The position numbers and the translations under genes were made by a program. Below, piece by piece: positions 14,448-23,066 of a stretch of DNA of 36,001 nucleotides. Below the pieces are notes generated by a model that saw only the letters and a list, made by a program, of their open reading frames with translations, was not told where the DNA came from and did no database searches. Each line of letters opens with the position of its first letter. Position 1 is the stretch's first letter. The stretch is from positions 1 through 36,001 of the forward strand of contig CALIMJ010000029.1 of the NCBI GenBank assembly GCA_938028835.1, written 5' to 3'. The stretch comes from an uncultured bacterium (GTDB lineage Bacteria > Sysuimicrobiota > Sysuimicrobiia > Sysuimicrobiales > Sysuimicrobiaceae).

Positions 14448-16488
14448 CGCGCTGCCGCCTCCGGCGGTGCGCTTCAAGGCTCGCCTCCGGGTACTCCAGC
14501 CGCGGGTGGAACATGGACACCAGCAGCCGCGTGAACACCTGCGTGATGCGCTCCAGGTCGCGGAAGGTGAGGTCGCACTCGTCCAGCTGGCCGTCCTCCA
14601 ACCGCTCGTGCACGATCCGCCGCACCAGCTCCCGGATCCGGTCGGGCGTGGGGTTCTGCACGGAGCGCGCCGCGGCCTCCACGCCGTCCGCCAGCATGAC
14701 GATGGCGGCTTCCCGGGTCTGCGGCTTCGGCCCCTCGTAGCGGAATGCCTCGGGATCCACGGGTCCCTGCTGTTGTTCCACGGCCCGGTGGTAGAAGTAC
14801 GCCATCAGGCTGGTGCCGTGGTGCTGGGGGATGAAGTCCGCCACCACCTTGGGCAGCCGGTACTGGCGCGCCAGCTCCAACCCGTCCCGCACGTGGGCGG
14901 CCACCGCCAGCGCGCTCAAGCTGGGCGCCATCCGGTCGTGCGGGTTCTGCCCGCCCACCTGGTTTTCCACGAAGAAGCCGGGTCTGCGCAGTTTGCCCAC
15001 GTCGTGGTAGTAGGTCCCCACCCGGGCCAGGAGGGGATCCGCGCCCACAGCCTCCGCGGCCGCCTCCGCCAGGTTGGCCACCATGAGGGTGTGGTGGTAT
15101 GTTCCGGGCGCTTCCAGCTGCAGCCGCCGCAGCAGCGGGTGGCTGGGGTTGCTGAGCTCCAGGAGCTTGATGGAGGTCACCAAGCCGAACAGATCTTCCA
15201 GGTACGGCAGCGCGCCGGTGGCCAGGATCCCGCACAGGACCCCACCCACCACACCCACGCCGGCATTGAGGGCCGCGTCGCGGGTCGGCGCTCCGGTCAG
15301 GAGATCCAGTGCCAGCGCGGTGGCCGCGTTGGCGAGTCCCACCAGCAGGCCCGCGTAGGCGAGGTCGGTCCGGCGGTGGATCCGGCGCGCGCTGAACACC
15401 CCCACGGCCGCGCCCGCGTACGCCACCGCCACCAGCCGCAGGTCCGGGGTGCCGAGGGTTCCCGCCAGGACCGCCAGCGCACCGGCGGCGAAAAGCGCCA
15501 GCCTGGGATTCACCAGCACCGCCAGCAGGATGGCCACCGCCGCCGTGGGGACCAGCAGCGGGTGGACGGCGGCGGCCACCAAGCGGGTACTCGCGGCACC
15601 CAACCACACCAGAAGTGCAGTCAGCACCAGGAGCTTGGGGCTCCCCCACACCTCGGGCTGGAAGTAGGCCAGGTACGCGCCCAGGACCGCCACCAGGGTG
15701 GCCACCAGCACCAGGGTGCCGACCAGCTTGCTCCACGGCCAGGGACCGGTGGCGAGCCCCAGGGCCTGCAGCTTGCGCATCTGCTCGGGGGTGACCACCT
15801 CGCCCCGGCGCACCACCACCTCGTCCTTCAGGACCCGCACCCGGACCGGCTCCACCCCCGCCCGGGCTGCTTCCCGTGCCCGGCGGGTCTGCAGCTCGTC
15901 TACCACCAGGTTCGGCCGCAGGGCACGATCCGCCACCCACCTGGCAAACGCCAGCGCGCGCCCCCTCATCCCCTTCTCCCGGAGGATCGGCTCCAGTTGC
16001 TGACGGGCGCCAGACAAATCCTCCGGCCTCAAAGGCCGGGCCATGAGCCGGTAGGCTGCGGATACAGCTGCGTCCCGGGCTGCCAGGAGCTGCGCCCTGT
16101 CCAGGGTCAGGGCGGCCTCCAGGGCCTCTGCCTGCAGGCCCAGGCGGCTCAGGCGCTCCCGACGGGCTTGCGGAGCCAAGCTGCGGTCCGCCCGCACCGC
16201 CAGCACCGACTCCACCAGCTCACGAGCCTCCCGTTCAGCGCGCTCCAGGGCGTACGGGACCGTCCGGTACGCGACGGGGACCGCTGCCGCTACCTCGTCC
16301 CGGACAGACTCCGTGCGCTCCCAGTCCACGAACTCCACGGTCCGGGGCGCCACCACGTCCTGAGGGCTCACCACGCCGGTCCGGAGGGGGACGGCAGGCG
16401 GGAAGTACGGCCACACGCCCACCGCGGCCAGGAGGACCGCGAGGGCGATCAGCAAGCCGGCGGGCCGCCACCGTTCTGGAATCCGCAC
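14398..16488 (-). CDS. pgpH: 7TM-HD family phosphohydrolase (PgpH-like)
   Basis: A 696-residue membrane protein of the 7TMR-HDED/PgpH family, in which PgpH degrades the second messenger cyclic di-AMP. One N-terminal helix is followed by an extracellular domain of about 230 residues, then several membrane helices (about residues 270-450). The cytoplasmic HD domain holds TYHHTLMVANLAE, the metal-binding YYHDVGKLRRPGFFVENQ, IPQHHGTSLMAYFY and MLADGVEAAARS. The GTG start at 16486-16488 is preceded by GGAGG eight bases upstream. Usually phoH precedes this gene; here argR does. Confidence 0.92.
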   Translation of the reverse strand: MRIPERWRPAGLLIALAVLLAAVGVWPYFPPAVPLRTGVVSPQDVVAPRTVEFVDWERTESVRDEVAAAVPVAYRTVPYALERAEREARELVESVLAVRADRSLAPQARRERLSRLGLQAEALEAALTLDRAQLLAARDAAVSAAYRLMARPLRPEDLSGARQQLEPILREKGMRGRALAFARWVADRALRPNLVVDELQTRRAREAARAGVEPVRVRVLKDEVVVRRGEVVTPEQMRKLQALGLATGPWPWSKLVGTLVLVATLVAVLGAYLAYFQPEVWGSPKLLVLTALLVWLGAASTRLVAAAVHPLLVPTAAVAILLAVLVNPRLALFAAGALAVLAGTLGTPDLRLVAVAYAGAAVGVFSARRIHRRTDLAYAGLLVGLANAATALALDLLTGAPTRDAALNAGVGVVGGVLCGILATGALPYLEDLFGLVTSIKLLELSNPSHPLLRRLQLEAPGTYHHTLMVANLAEAAAEAVGADPLLARVGTYYHDVGKLRRPGFFVENQVGGQNPHDRMAPSLSALAVAAHVRDGLELARQYRLPKVVADFIPQHHGTSLMAYFYHRAVEQQQGPVDPEAFRYEGPKPQTREAAIVMLADGVEAAARSVQNPTPDRIRELVRRIVHERLEDGQLDECDLTFRDLERITQVFTRLLVSMFHPRLEYPEASLEAHRRRRQRGVGAVPVPGRRPRVGP

Positions 16489-16510
16489 CCGGTGCGCCTC
16501 CGTCGCCCCG

Positions 16511-16975
16511 CTATTCTAACAGCTGGCCGAGGGCGCGCACGACCGCCTGGCGGTCCTCTGGACGGCGCACCACCACGAGGATGGTGTCGTCCCCGGCCAC
16601 GGTACCCGCGATCTCCGGCATCCGGACCTCGTCGATGGCCGCGGCCACCGCGTTGGCGCGCCCCGCGAGCGTCTTCACCAGGACCAGTCCCTCCCCCCAG
16701 TCCACCGCGGTCACGAACTCCCGGAAGGCCGCCACCAGCTGGGCCCGCGCTCCGGGCGAGGAGGACTGCTGCAGGCCCTGCGGCGGCGCGTACCGGTACT
16801 GACCCCGCTCGTCGGGGACCTTCACCAGCCCCAGGCGCTTGATGTCCCGGGAGATGGTGGCCTGCGTCACCTCGAGCCCTCTCCGGCGGAGGGCGCGCAC
16901 CAGCTCCGCCTGCGTGCGGACGGGCTGGGAGGAAACGATCTCCAGGATCAGGCGTTCCCGCTGCGCGCGGTTCAT
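16511..16975 (-). CDS. argR: Arginine repressor ArgR
   Basis: A 154-residue ArgR/AhrC protein, a hexameric regulator that senses L-arginine. The N-terminal winged helix carries the recognition segment VTQATISRDIKRLGLVKVP. The C-terminal oligomerisation domain ends with the arginine-binding motif GTVAGDDTILVVVR (paired Asp). The frame is open 23 codons further, but the ATG at 16973-16975 overlaps the argH stop (ATGA) and gives the standard N-terminus. As the last gene of argCJBDGHR it probably represses its own operon through the ARG box at 24120-24137. Confidence 0.95.
   Translation of the reverse strand: MNRAQRERLILEIVSSQPVRTQAELVRALRRRGLEVTQATISRDIKRLGLVKVPDERGQYRYAPPQGLQQSSSPGARAQLVAAFREFVTAVDWGEGLVLVKTLAGRANAVAAAIDEVRMPEIAGTVAGDDTILVVVRRPEDRQAVVRALGQLLE
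16513..16518 (-). promoter_or_regulatory. Possible -10 box for pgpH
   Basis: TAGAAT on the minus strand, formed by the last codons of argR. It would start transcription about 18 bases before pgpH, leaving a short leader with GGAGG. The -35 region is poor, so read-through from the arginine operon remains possible. Confidence 0.35.
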
Positions 16976-18441
16976 AGCCCCTGGAGGAGCTGTCCCTGGC
17001 GGTAGGCGGCATACACAGGAGGATCGGCTGCTGCAGCCAGCCACGCCCGGGTGGTCTCCAGCTCCCGGAGGGCCGCCTCCAGCTGCTCCGCGACCCGCTC
17101 AGGCGCGGGTCCCCCGTGGGACCGTCGGGCCCGACCCGCCCCCTCCGGCCGCAGGGCGTCGTACACGTCCCCCTCCACCTGTGGGCAGCACGACCGCAGC
17201 ACGTCCAGCGAAAGCTCCCACAGCTCGCAGCCGCGGGCTTCCGCCTCCCGCACCGCCCTGCCCGCCTGCTCGTGCGCCTGACGGAACGGCACCCCGCGCC
17301 GGACCAGGTAGTCCGCTAGGTCGGTGGCCGTCAGGAACCCGCCCTCCAGTGCCCGGGCCATGCGGTCCGGCCGGTACCGCATCCCCGCAGCCAGCACCCG
17401 GGCCGCCTCCAGGCAGCCCGCGGCGGTGTCCAGCGCGTCGAACAGCATCTCCTTATCTTCCTGCAGGTCGCTGTTGTACGAAAACGGCAGCCCCTTGAGC
17501 GCCGACAACAGCCCCGCCAGCGCGGCGATCCCCCGCCCGGCCTTCGCGCGGATCAGCTCCGCGGCCTCCGGGTTCTTCTTCTGGGGCATGAGGCTGGACC
17601 CCTTGGCCACCGTGTCGTCCAGCTCCACGAACCCGAACTCCGCGGAACTCCACAGGACCACCTCCTCCGCCCACCGGGACAGGTGCACCAGCAGCACCGC
17701 GGCGGCAAAGGCCGCCTCCAACACGAAGTCCCGGTCCGCCACCGCGTACAGGCTGTTGGGGAACAGGGCGGAAAAGCCCAGCCAGTACGCGCTCCGCTCC
17801 GGACGGATGGGCAGCGGGCTGCCGGCCAGGGCGCCCGCTCCCAGGACGGAAACGCCCGCGTGGTGGTGGGCGGCCTGCAGCCGGCGCGCGTCTGCGTTGA
17901 GGGCCCACACGTGGGCCAGCAGGTGGTGGGCTAGGCTCACGGGTTGCGCCCGCTGCAGGTGGGTGTAGCCGGGCATCCACGTCTCCAGGTGCCCGGAAGC
18001 CTGGTGGACCCAGACCTCCTGCAGCTCGGCCACCCGTCCCACCAGCTCCCGCAGGCGCTCCCGCACGTACAACCGCAGGGCGGTAGCTACCTGGTCGTTG
18101 CGGCTGCGGGCGGTGTGCAGCCTCCCTGCCGCCTCACCCACCCGCTCCCGCAGCACCCGCTCGATCCACGTGTGGACGTCCTCCTCAGGCCCCTCCACGG
18201 CCAGGCGGCCTTCCTCCACGTCCCGGAGGATCCCCGCGAGGCCCTCCAGCACCGCACGGGCGTCGTCGCCGGTGAGGATGCCCGTTTCCGCCAGCATGCG
18301 GGCGTGCGCCAGGCTGCCGACCAGGTCGTGCCGGACCAGCCGCCGGTCGAAGGGAAACGAGGCGGTGAAACGGTGCAGGGCCGGGTCCAGGTCGGCCCCG
18401 AACCGGCCTCCCCACAGCTTACCCGGCTTGCCGTCCGACAT
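16972..18441 (-). CDS. argH: Argininosuccinate lyase
   Basis: A 489-residue ArgH, splitting argininosuccinate into arginine and fumarate. Family motifs are the opening KLWGGRF, LHTARSRNDQVATALRLY (substrate binding), MPGYTHLQRAQPV (catalytic His region) and the fumarase-superfamily signature GSSLMPQKKNPE with the catalytic Ser loop. The last residue of that signature is Glu where most ArgH have Asp. The start lies ten bases after the argG stop. Length is slightly above the usual 460 because of a longer C-terminus. Confidence 0.97.
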   Translation of the reverse strand: MSDGKPGKLWGGRFGADLDPALHRFTASFPFDRRLVRHDLVGSLAHARMLAETGILTGDDARAVLEGLAGILRDVEEGRLAVEGPEEDVHTWIERVLRERVGEAAGRLHTARSRNDQVATALRLYVRERLRELVGRVAELQEVWVHQASGHLETWMPGYTHLQRAQPVSLAHHLLAHVWALNADARRLQAAHHHAGVSVLGAGALAGSPLPIRPERSAYWLGFSALFPNSLYAVADRDFVLEAAFAAAVLLVHLSRWAEEVVLWSSAEFGFVELDDTVAKGSSLMPQKKNPEAAELIRAKAGRGIAALAGLLSALKGLPFSYNSDLQEDKEMLFDALDTAAGCLEAARVLAAGMRYRPDRMARALEGGFLTATDLADYLVRRGVPFRQAHEQAGRAVREAEARGCELWELSLDVLRSCCPQVEGDVYDALRPEGAGRARRSHGGPAPERVAEQLEAALRELETTRAWLAAAADPPVYAAYRQGQLLQGL

Positions 18442-18451
18442 CCGCGACGGT

Positions 18452-19690
18452 CTAGCCTCCCACCTGCTCTTCCACCTTCAGGTCCCGCACCTCCGGGTGG
18501 ACCCCGGTGAACACGCGGGTCGGCAGCCCGAACAGATGGATGAACCCCTCCGCGTCCTTCTGGTTGTACGCCGCGTCCTCGCCGAAGGTGGCCAGGTCGT
18601 GCCGGTACAGGGAGTAGGGGGAAGAGCGGGCCACCGGCACACAGGAGCCTTTGAACAGCTTGACGGTCACGGTACCCGTGACCCACCGGTGGGACACGTC
18701 CAGAAAGCCGTCCAGGGCCGCCCGGAGGGGTGAGTACCACTGCCCGTAGTACACCAGCTGGGCGTAGCGCGGGGCGATCAGTTCCTTGAAGTGCAGGGTG
18801 TCGCGGTCCAGGGTGAGCGCCTCCAGGTCCTTGAGGGCGGCCAGCAGCACGGTGCCCGCGGGCGTCTCGTACACCCCGCGGCTCTTCATGCCCACCAGGC
18901 GGTTCTCCACCACGTCCACCCGGCCCACCCCGTGGGCGCCCGCGATGGCGTTCAGGGACTCGACGAGGGAGGCGGGACTCATCCGCACCCCGTCCAGGGA
19001 GACGGGGAAACCTCCCTCGAAGCCGATCTGCACGTACTGCGGCACGTCCGGGGCGTCCGCGGGGTCCACGGTGAGCTGGAACATGTCCGGCGGAGCCATG
19101 GCGCCCGGGTCTTCCAGGACGCCGCCCTCGTAGGAGGTGTGCCACAGGTTCTGGTCGATGCTGTACGGCTTTTCCGGGGTGGCGCTCACTGGGATCCCGT
19201 GGCGCCGGGCGTAGGCGATCTCGTCCTCCCGGCTGCGCAGCTCCCACTCCCGCCACGGGGCGATCACCTTCAGGTGGGGGGCCAGGGCCTGGTAGGCGAG
19301 CTCGAAGCGCACCTGGTCGTTGCCCTTCCCCGTGCAGCCGTGGGCGAGGGCGTCGCACCCGGTCCGCAGGGCGACCTCCACCTGCACCTTGGCGATCAAC
19401 GGACGCGCCAGGGCCGTGCCCAAAAGGTAGCGGCCCTCGTACACCGCGCCCGCCCGCAGGGCCGGGAAGATGTAGTCGCGGGCGAAGGTCTCCCGCACGT
19501 CCACCACGTAGCAGCTGGTGGCCCCGCTGGCCAGGGCCTTCTGGCGGATGGCCTCGAAGTCTTCCAGCTGGCCCACGTTGGCCACCACCGCCACCACCTC
19601 GCAGCCGTAATGCTCCCGCAGCCAGGGCACCATCACCGAGGTGTCCAGGCCACCGGAGTACGCCAGAGCCACCTTCCGCACCGAACTCAA
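18452..19690 (-). CDS. argG: Argininosuccinate synthase
   Basis: A 412-residue ArgG, joining citrulline and aspartate with ATP. The PP-motif SGGLDTS is at residues 12-18. HGCTGKGNDQVRFE and EKPYSIDQNLWHTSYEGG are further family blocks. The start is a TTG at 19688-19690: an AGGAGG lies eight bases upstream, while the next GTG in frame is nine bases further and too distant from it. The gene begins five bases after the argD stop. Long upstream extension of this frame through argD is only a shadow. Confidence 0.96.
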   Translation of the reverse strand: MSSVRKVALAYSGGLDTSVMVPWLREHYGCEVVAVVANVGQLEDFEAIRQKALASGATSCYVVDVRETFARDYIFPALRAGAVYEGRYLLGTALARPLIAKVQVEVALRTGCDALAHGCTGKGNDQVRFELAYQALAPHLKVIAPWREWELRSREDEIAYARRHGIPVSATPEKPYSIDQNLWHTSYEGGVLEDPGAMAPPDMFQLTVDPADAPDVPQYVQIGFEGGFPVSLDGVRMSPASLVESLNAIAGAHGVGRVDVVENRLVGMKSRGVYETPAGTVLLAALKDLEALTLDRDTLHFKELIAPRYAQLVYYGQWYSPLRAALDGFLDVSHRWVTGTVTVKLFKGSCVPVARSSPYSLYRHDLATFGEDAAYNQKDAEGFIHLFGLPTRVFTGVHPEVRDLKVEEQVGG

Positions 19691-19695
19691 CCCCC

Positions 19696-20931
19696 TCACC
19701 TCCTCTCCGCGGCCTCCGCCGCACTTCCCGGGGACTGCGCCGCCACCGCCTCCAGGGCCTCCTCCAGGATCCGGACCGCCCGGTCCACCTCCTCCTCGGA
19801 GACCACCAGGGGCGGAGATAACCGCAAGGTGTTCGGGCGCACCGCGTTCACCAGCAGGCCCCGCTGCCGGCAGCTGGCCTCCACCGCCGCAGCCTCCACC
19901 TTCAGGTCCACCGCCACCAGCAACCCGACCCCGCGCACCTCCGTCACCACGGGCTGCCGACTTGCCAGGGCCCGTAGCTGTCCCTGGAGTCGCTCGCCCA
20001 CGGCGGCCGCGTGCTCCACCAGCCTCTCCGCCTCCAGGGTTTCCAGCACCGCGCACACCGCGGCCGCGCTCAGGGGGTTGCCGCCAAAGGTGGACCCGTG
20101 GTCGCCCGGGCCGAAGACCGCTGCCACCTCCTCCCGCGCCAGCACCGCGCCCACGGGCACGCCACCCCCCAGGCCCTTGGCCAGGGTGACCACGTCGGGG
20201 GCCAGCCCGTAGCGCTGGAAGGCAAACCACGCTCCGGTGCGGCCCACGCCCGTCTGCACCTCGTCCAGCATGAACAGAATGCCCTCCTCCCGACACAGCT
20301 CCTGCAGCCCGCGCAGGTAGTCGGGGTCACCGGGGATCACCCCGCTCTCCCCCTGCACGGGTTCCATCAGCACCGCGCACGTAGTAGGCCCCACCGCCGC
20401 CGCGGCGGCCGCGAGGTCGTTGTAGGGGACGAAGCGGAAGCCTGCGGGCAGCGGCTCGAAGCCCTGGTGGTAGCGCGGGTTGCCCGTGGCGGCCAGGGTG
20501 GCCAGGGTGCGGCCGTGGAAGCTGTTGTGGGCCACCACGATCTCGTACGCTTCCGGTCCCCGGTGCTGCTTGCCCCACTTGCGGGCCAGCTTGATGGCCG
20601 CCTCGTTGGCCTCCGCCCCGCTGTTGCAGAAGAACACCCGGTCCAGCCCCGATCGCTCCACCAGCCGCCGGGCGGCCTGAGCCTGTTCGGGGATGTAGTA
20701 GAGGTTGGAGACGTGCACGTAGCGGCTCGCCTGGTCCGCCAGGGCCTGCACGAGGGCCGGGTGTGCGTGACCCAGGCTGACTACCGCGATGCCCGCCACG
20801 AAGTCCAGGTACTCCCGGCCTTCGAGGTCCCACAGCCGCGCGCCGCGCCCGCGGGCGAAGGCCAGGGGGATCCTCCGGTAGTTCTGGAACAGGTAGCGTT
20901 CCGACCCATGGATGACCGCCTCGGTGTCCAT
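19696..20931 (-). CDS. argD: Acetylornithine aminotransferase
   Basis: A 411-residue class III PLP aminotransferase. Motifs include YLDFVAGIAVVSLGHAHP, the PLP-phosphate contact FFCNSGAEANEAAIKLARK, the cofactor-binding Asp in FMLDEVQTGVGRTG and the Schiff-base Lys in VTLAKGLGGGVPVGA. The ATG at 20929-20931 shares one base with the argB stop (TGATG) and has GGAGG four bases upstream. Position inside an arginine operon supports acetylornithine as substrate; the family also uses succinyl-diaminopimelate. Confidence 0.96.
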   Translation of the reverse strand: MDTEAVIHGSERYLFQNYRRIPLAFARGRGARLWDLEGREYLDFVAGIAVVSLGHAHPALVQALADQASRYVHVSNLYYIPEQAQAARRLVERSGLDRVFFCNSGAEANEAAIKLARKWGKQHRGPEAYEIVVAHNSFHGRTLATLAATGNPRYHQGFEPLPAGFRFVPYNDLAAAAAAVGPTTCAVLMEPVQGESGVIPGDPDYLRGLQELCREEGILFMLDEVQTGVGRTGAWFAFQRYGLAPDVVTLAKGLGGGVPVGAVLAREEVAAVFGPGDHGSTFGGNPLSAAAVCAVLETLEAERLVEHAAAVGERLQGQLRALASRQPVVTEVRGVGLLVAVDLKVEAAAVEASCRQRGLLVNAVRPNTLRLSPPLVVSEEEVDRAVRILEEALEAVAAQSPGSAAEAAERR

Positions 20932-21812
20932 CACGCCTCCGGTTCCCGTTTGCGGATCATGGTGCCGATGCCGGTGTCCGTGAACAGCTCCACCAGCAAC
21001 CCGTGCGGGATCTCCCCGCCGATGATGTGGGCGCTGCGCACGCCTCCCTCCAGGGCCGCCAGACACGCCTCCACCTTCGGGATCATGCCCCGGGAGACCA
21101 CGCCTTCGGTGATGAGGGTGCGGGCGGCCTCCGGGGTGAGCTCCGACAGCAGCTCCCGGCCCTGTGGGGTCTCCCGGTAAATGCCCTCCACGTCCGTGAG
21201 CACGATGAGCTTGTCGGCCCGCAGGGCCACCGCCAGGGCTGCCGCGGCGCTGTCCGCGTTGAGGTTGAAACTCACCCCGTCGGGTCCGAACCCCAGGGAG
21301 GCCACCACGGGCAGGTAGCCGGCGTCCAGCAGCACCTCCACCACCTTCGGCTCCACGTGGGCCACCTCCCCCACCAGCCCCAGGTCCACCCCGGGCGCGT
21401 GCTTGCGCGCCCGCAGCAACGCCGCGTCCTTGCCGGAAAGGCCCACCGCGCGGCCGCCGGCCCGGTGGATGAGGGTCACCAGGTGCTTGTTCACGCGCCC
21501 CGCCAGCACCATCTCCACGACCTCCATGGTCTCCTCGTCGGTGACCCGAAGGCCGTTGACAAACCGGGTGGTCTTTCCGAGCCGCTCCAGCAGGCGGGTG
21601 ATCTCCGGGCCGCCCCCGTGCACCAGCACGGGCCGGACGCCCGCCTGCTGCAGGAGCACGAGGTCCTGGGGCAGGGTTCCCAGGGACGGGCTGTCCAGCA
21701 CGCTGCCGCCGAACTTCACCACCACGGTGCGGCCCTTCCACGCGGCCACGTACCGCAGGGCCTCCGCCAGGGATCGGCCGAGGTGGTGGGGAAGGGTGGC
21801 CAAGATCCTCAC
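20931..21812 (-). CDS. argB: Acetylglutamate kinase
   Basis: A 293-residue ArgB. The N-terminal VVVKFGGSVLD, the substrate loop LVHGGGPEITRLLERLG, RFVNGLRVTD and the FNLNADSAAAALAVAL block are characteristic. I start at GTG 21810-21812 (VRILATL), which follows a GAGGAG site closely; a TTG four codons in is an alternative. The gene begins 16 bases after argJ. The N-terminal helix before the kinase core, as in arginine-sensitive NAG kinases, suggests possible feedback inhibition by arginine. That is inference. Confidence 0.95.
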   Translation of the reverse strand: MRILATLPHHLGRSLAEALRYVAAWKGRTVVVKFGGSVLDSPSLGTLPQDLVLLQQAGVRPVLVHGGGPEITRLLERLGKTTRFVNGLRVTDEETMEVVEMVLAGRVNKHLVTLIHRAGGRAVGLSGKDAALLRARKHAPGVDLGLVGEVAHVEPKVVEVLLDAGYLPVVASLGFGPDGVSFNLNADSAAAALAVALRADKLIVLTDVEGIYRETPQGRELLSELTPEAARTLITEGVVSRGMIPKVEACLAALEGGVRSAHIIGGEIPHGLLVELFTDTGIGTMIRKREPEA

Positions 21813-21828
21813 CGCTCCTCTGTCCGCG

Positions 21829-23043
21829 TCACGTGATGTAGCTGCCGTTGATGCGCACGTACTCCTCCCCGAGATCGCACGTCCACACCCGCGCCCGGCC
21901 CGGGCCCAGTCCCAGGTCCACCCGCAGGAGGACCTCCGGCCGCCGCAGCGCCTGGGCCGCCAGGTCGAACACGCCCTCCACACCTACGCCGCCGCGCACC
22001 ACCTGCACGTCCCCGAACCACACGGCTACCCGCTGCTCGTCCACCTCCGCGCCGGAGTAGCCCACCGCGGCCACCACCCGGCCCCAGTTGGGTTCCCCGC
22101 CGTGCAGCATGGTCTTCACCAGCAGCGAGGTGGCGACCGCAAAGGCCGCCCGCTCCGCGTCCGCCGGGTCCCTGGCGCCCTCCACCACCACCTCCACCAG
22201 GCGCTGGGCCCCCTCGCCGTCCCGTACCACCATCCTCGCCAGGTCCTGGGCCACCGCGGTGAGGGCTTCCGTGAACCGCTCCAGGTCCGGTCCGCCCTCC
22301 ACGGGGGGCGCTCCTGCCTGGCCGTTGGCCAGGACCAAGACGCTATCGTTGGTGCTGGTGTCGCCGTCCACCGTGATGCGGTTGAAGGACTCACCCACCG
22401 CGTGCTCCAACGCCCGCTGCAGTACCGGCGCGGGGACTGCGGCGTCCGTGGTGAGGAAGCAGAGGGTGGTGGCCAGCCGGGGGTGGATCATCCCCGCTCC
22501 CTTGGCCATCCCGCCCACGGTCACCTGCACCCCGCCCACCGTGGTGACCGCCGCGGAGGTCTTGGGGAAGGCGTCGGTGGTCAGGATGGCCTCCGCCGCC
22601 TGCTCGCCCGACCGCGACAGCGACCGCGCCGCCAGCGGGATCCCGCGCCGCAACGCCTCCATGGGCAGCGGCACCCCGATGACCCCCGTGGACGCCACCA
22701 GCACCTGCTCCGCAGGGATCCCCAGGGCCTGCGCGGTGCGCTCCGCCATCTCCCGTGCGTCCTGCCACCCGCGGTCACCGGTGCAGGCGTTGGCGTTGCC
22801 GCTGTTCACCACCACGGCGCGCGCCACACCCCGCCGCACCACCTCCTGGCACCACCGGACCGGCGCGGCCTTGATCCGGTTGGTGGTGAACACCCCGGCC
22901 ACGGTAGCCAGGGACTCCGAGACCAGCAGGGCCAGGTCCGGCTTGCGCTGCTTGATCCCGCAGTGCACGCCCGCGGCCAGGTAGCCCCGGGGCGCGGTGA
23001 CCCCGCCGGAAGTGCGTTGCCAGGACAAAGGCTCGGTGAGCAT
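21829..23043 (-). CDS. argJ: Glutamate N-acetyltransferase (ornithine acetyltransferase)
   Basis: A 404-residue ArgJ that recycles the acetyl group from acetylornithine to glutamate. Self-cleavage into two subunits occurs before the nucleophilic Thr in the segment GGMAKGAGMIHPRLATTLCF. Other blocks are GVFTTNRIKAAPV, NSGNANACTG and TVDGDTSTNDSV. With argJ present the acetyl cycle is complete and a separate argE is not needed. I start at the ATG 23041-23043, which has GAGGTG six bases upstream, rather than 16 codons earlier inside argC. Confidence 0.96.
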   Translation of the reverse strand: MLTEPLSWQRTSGGVTAPRGYLAAGVHCGIKQRKPDLALLVSESLATVAGVFTTNRIKAAPVRWCQEVVRRGVARAVVVNSGNANACTGDRGWQDAREMAERTAQALGIPAEQVLVASTGVIGVPLPMEALRRGIPLAARSLSRSGEQAAEAILTTDAFPKTSAAVTTVGGVQVTVGGMAKGAGMIHPRLATTLCFLTTDAAVPAPVLQRALEHAVGESFNRITVDGDTSTNDSVLVLANGQAGAPPVEGGPDLERFTEALTAVAQDLARMVVRDGEGAQRLVEVVVEGARDPADAERAAFAVATSLLVKTMLHGGEPNWGRVVAAVGYSGAEVDEQRVAVWFGDVQVVRGGVGVEGVFDLAAQALRRPEVLLRVDLGLGPGRARVWTCDLGEEYVRINGSYIT

Positions 23044-23066
23044 CGGGGACACCTCGAAGGTTCGGG

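Noticed and set aside
14062-16842. 926-codon plus-strand frame
   Set aside because: Antisense to ybeY, pgpH and argR; Gln/His/Pro-rich shadow without domains.
19691-20296. Upstream extension of the argG frame
   Set aside because: It lies within argD and reads low-complexity Gly/Arg sequence; the TTG at 19690 has an optimal ribosome site.
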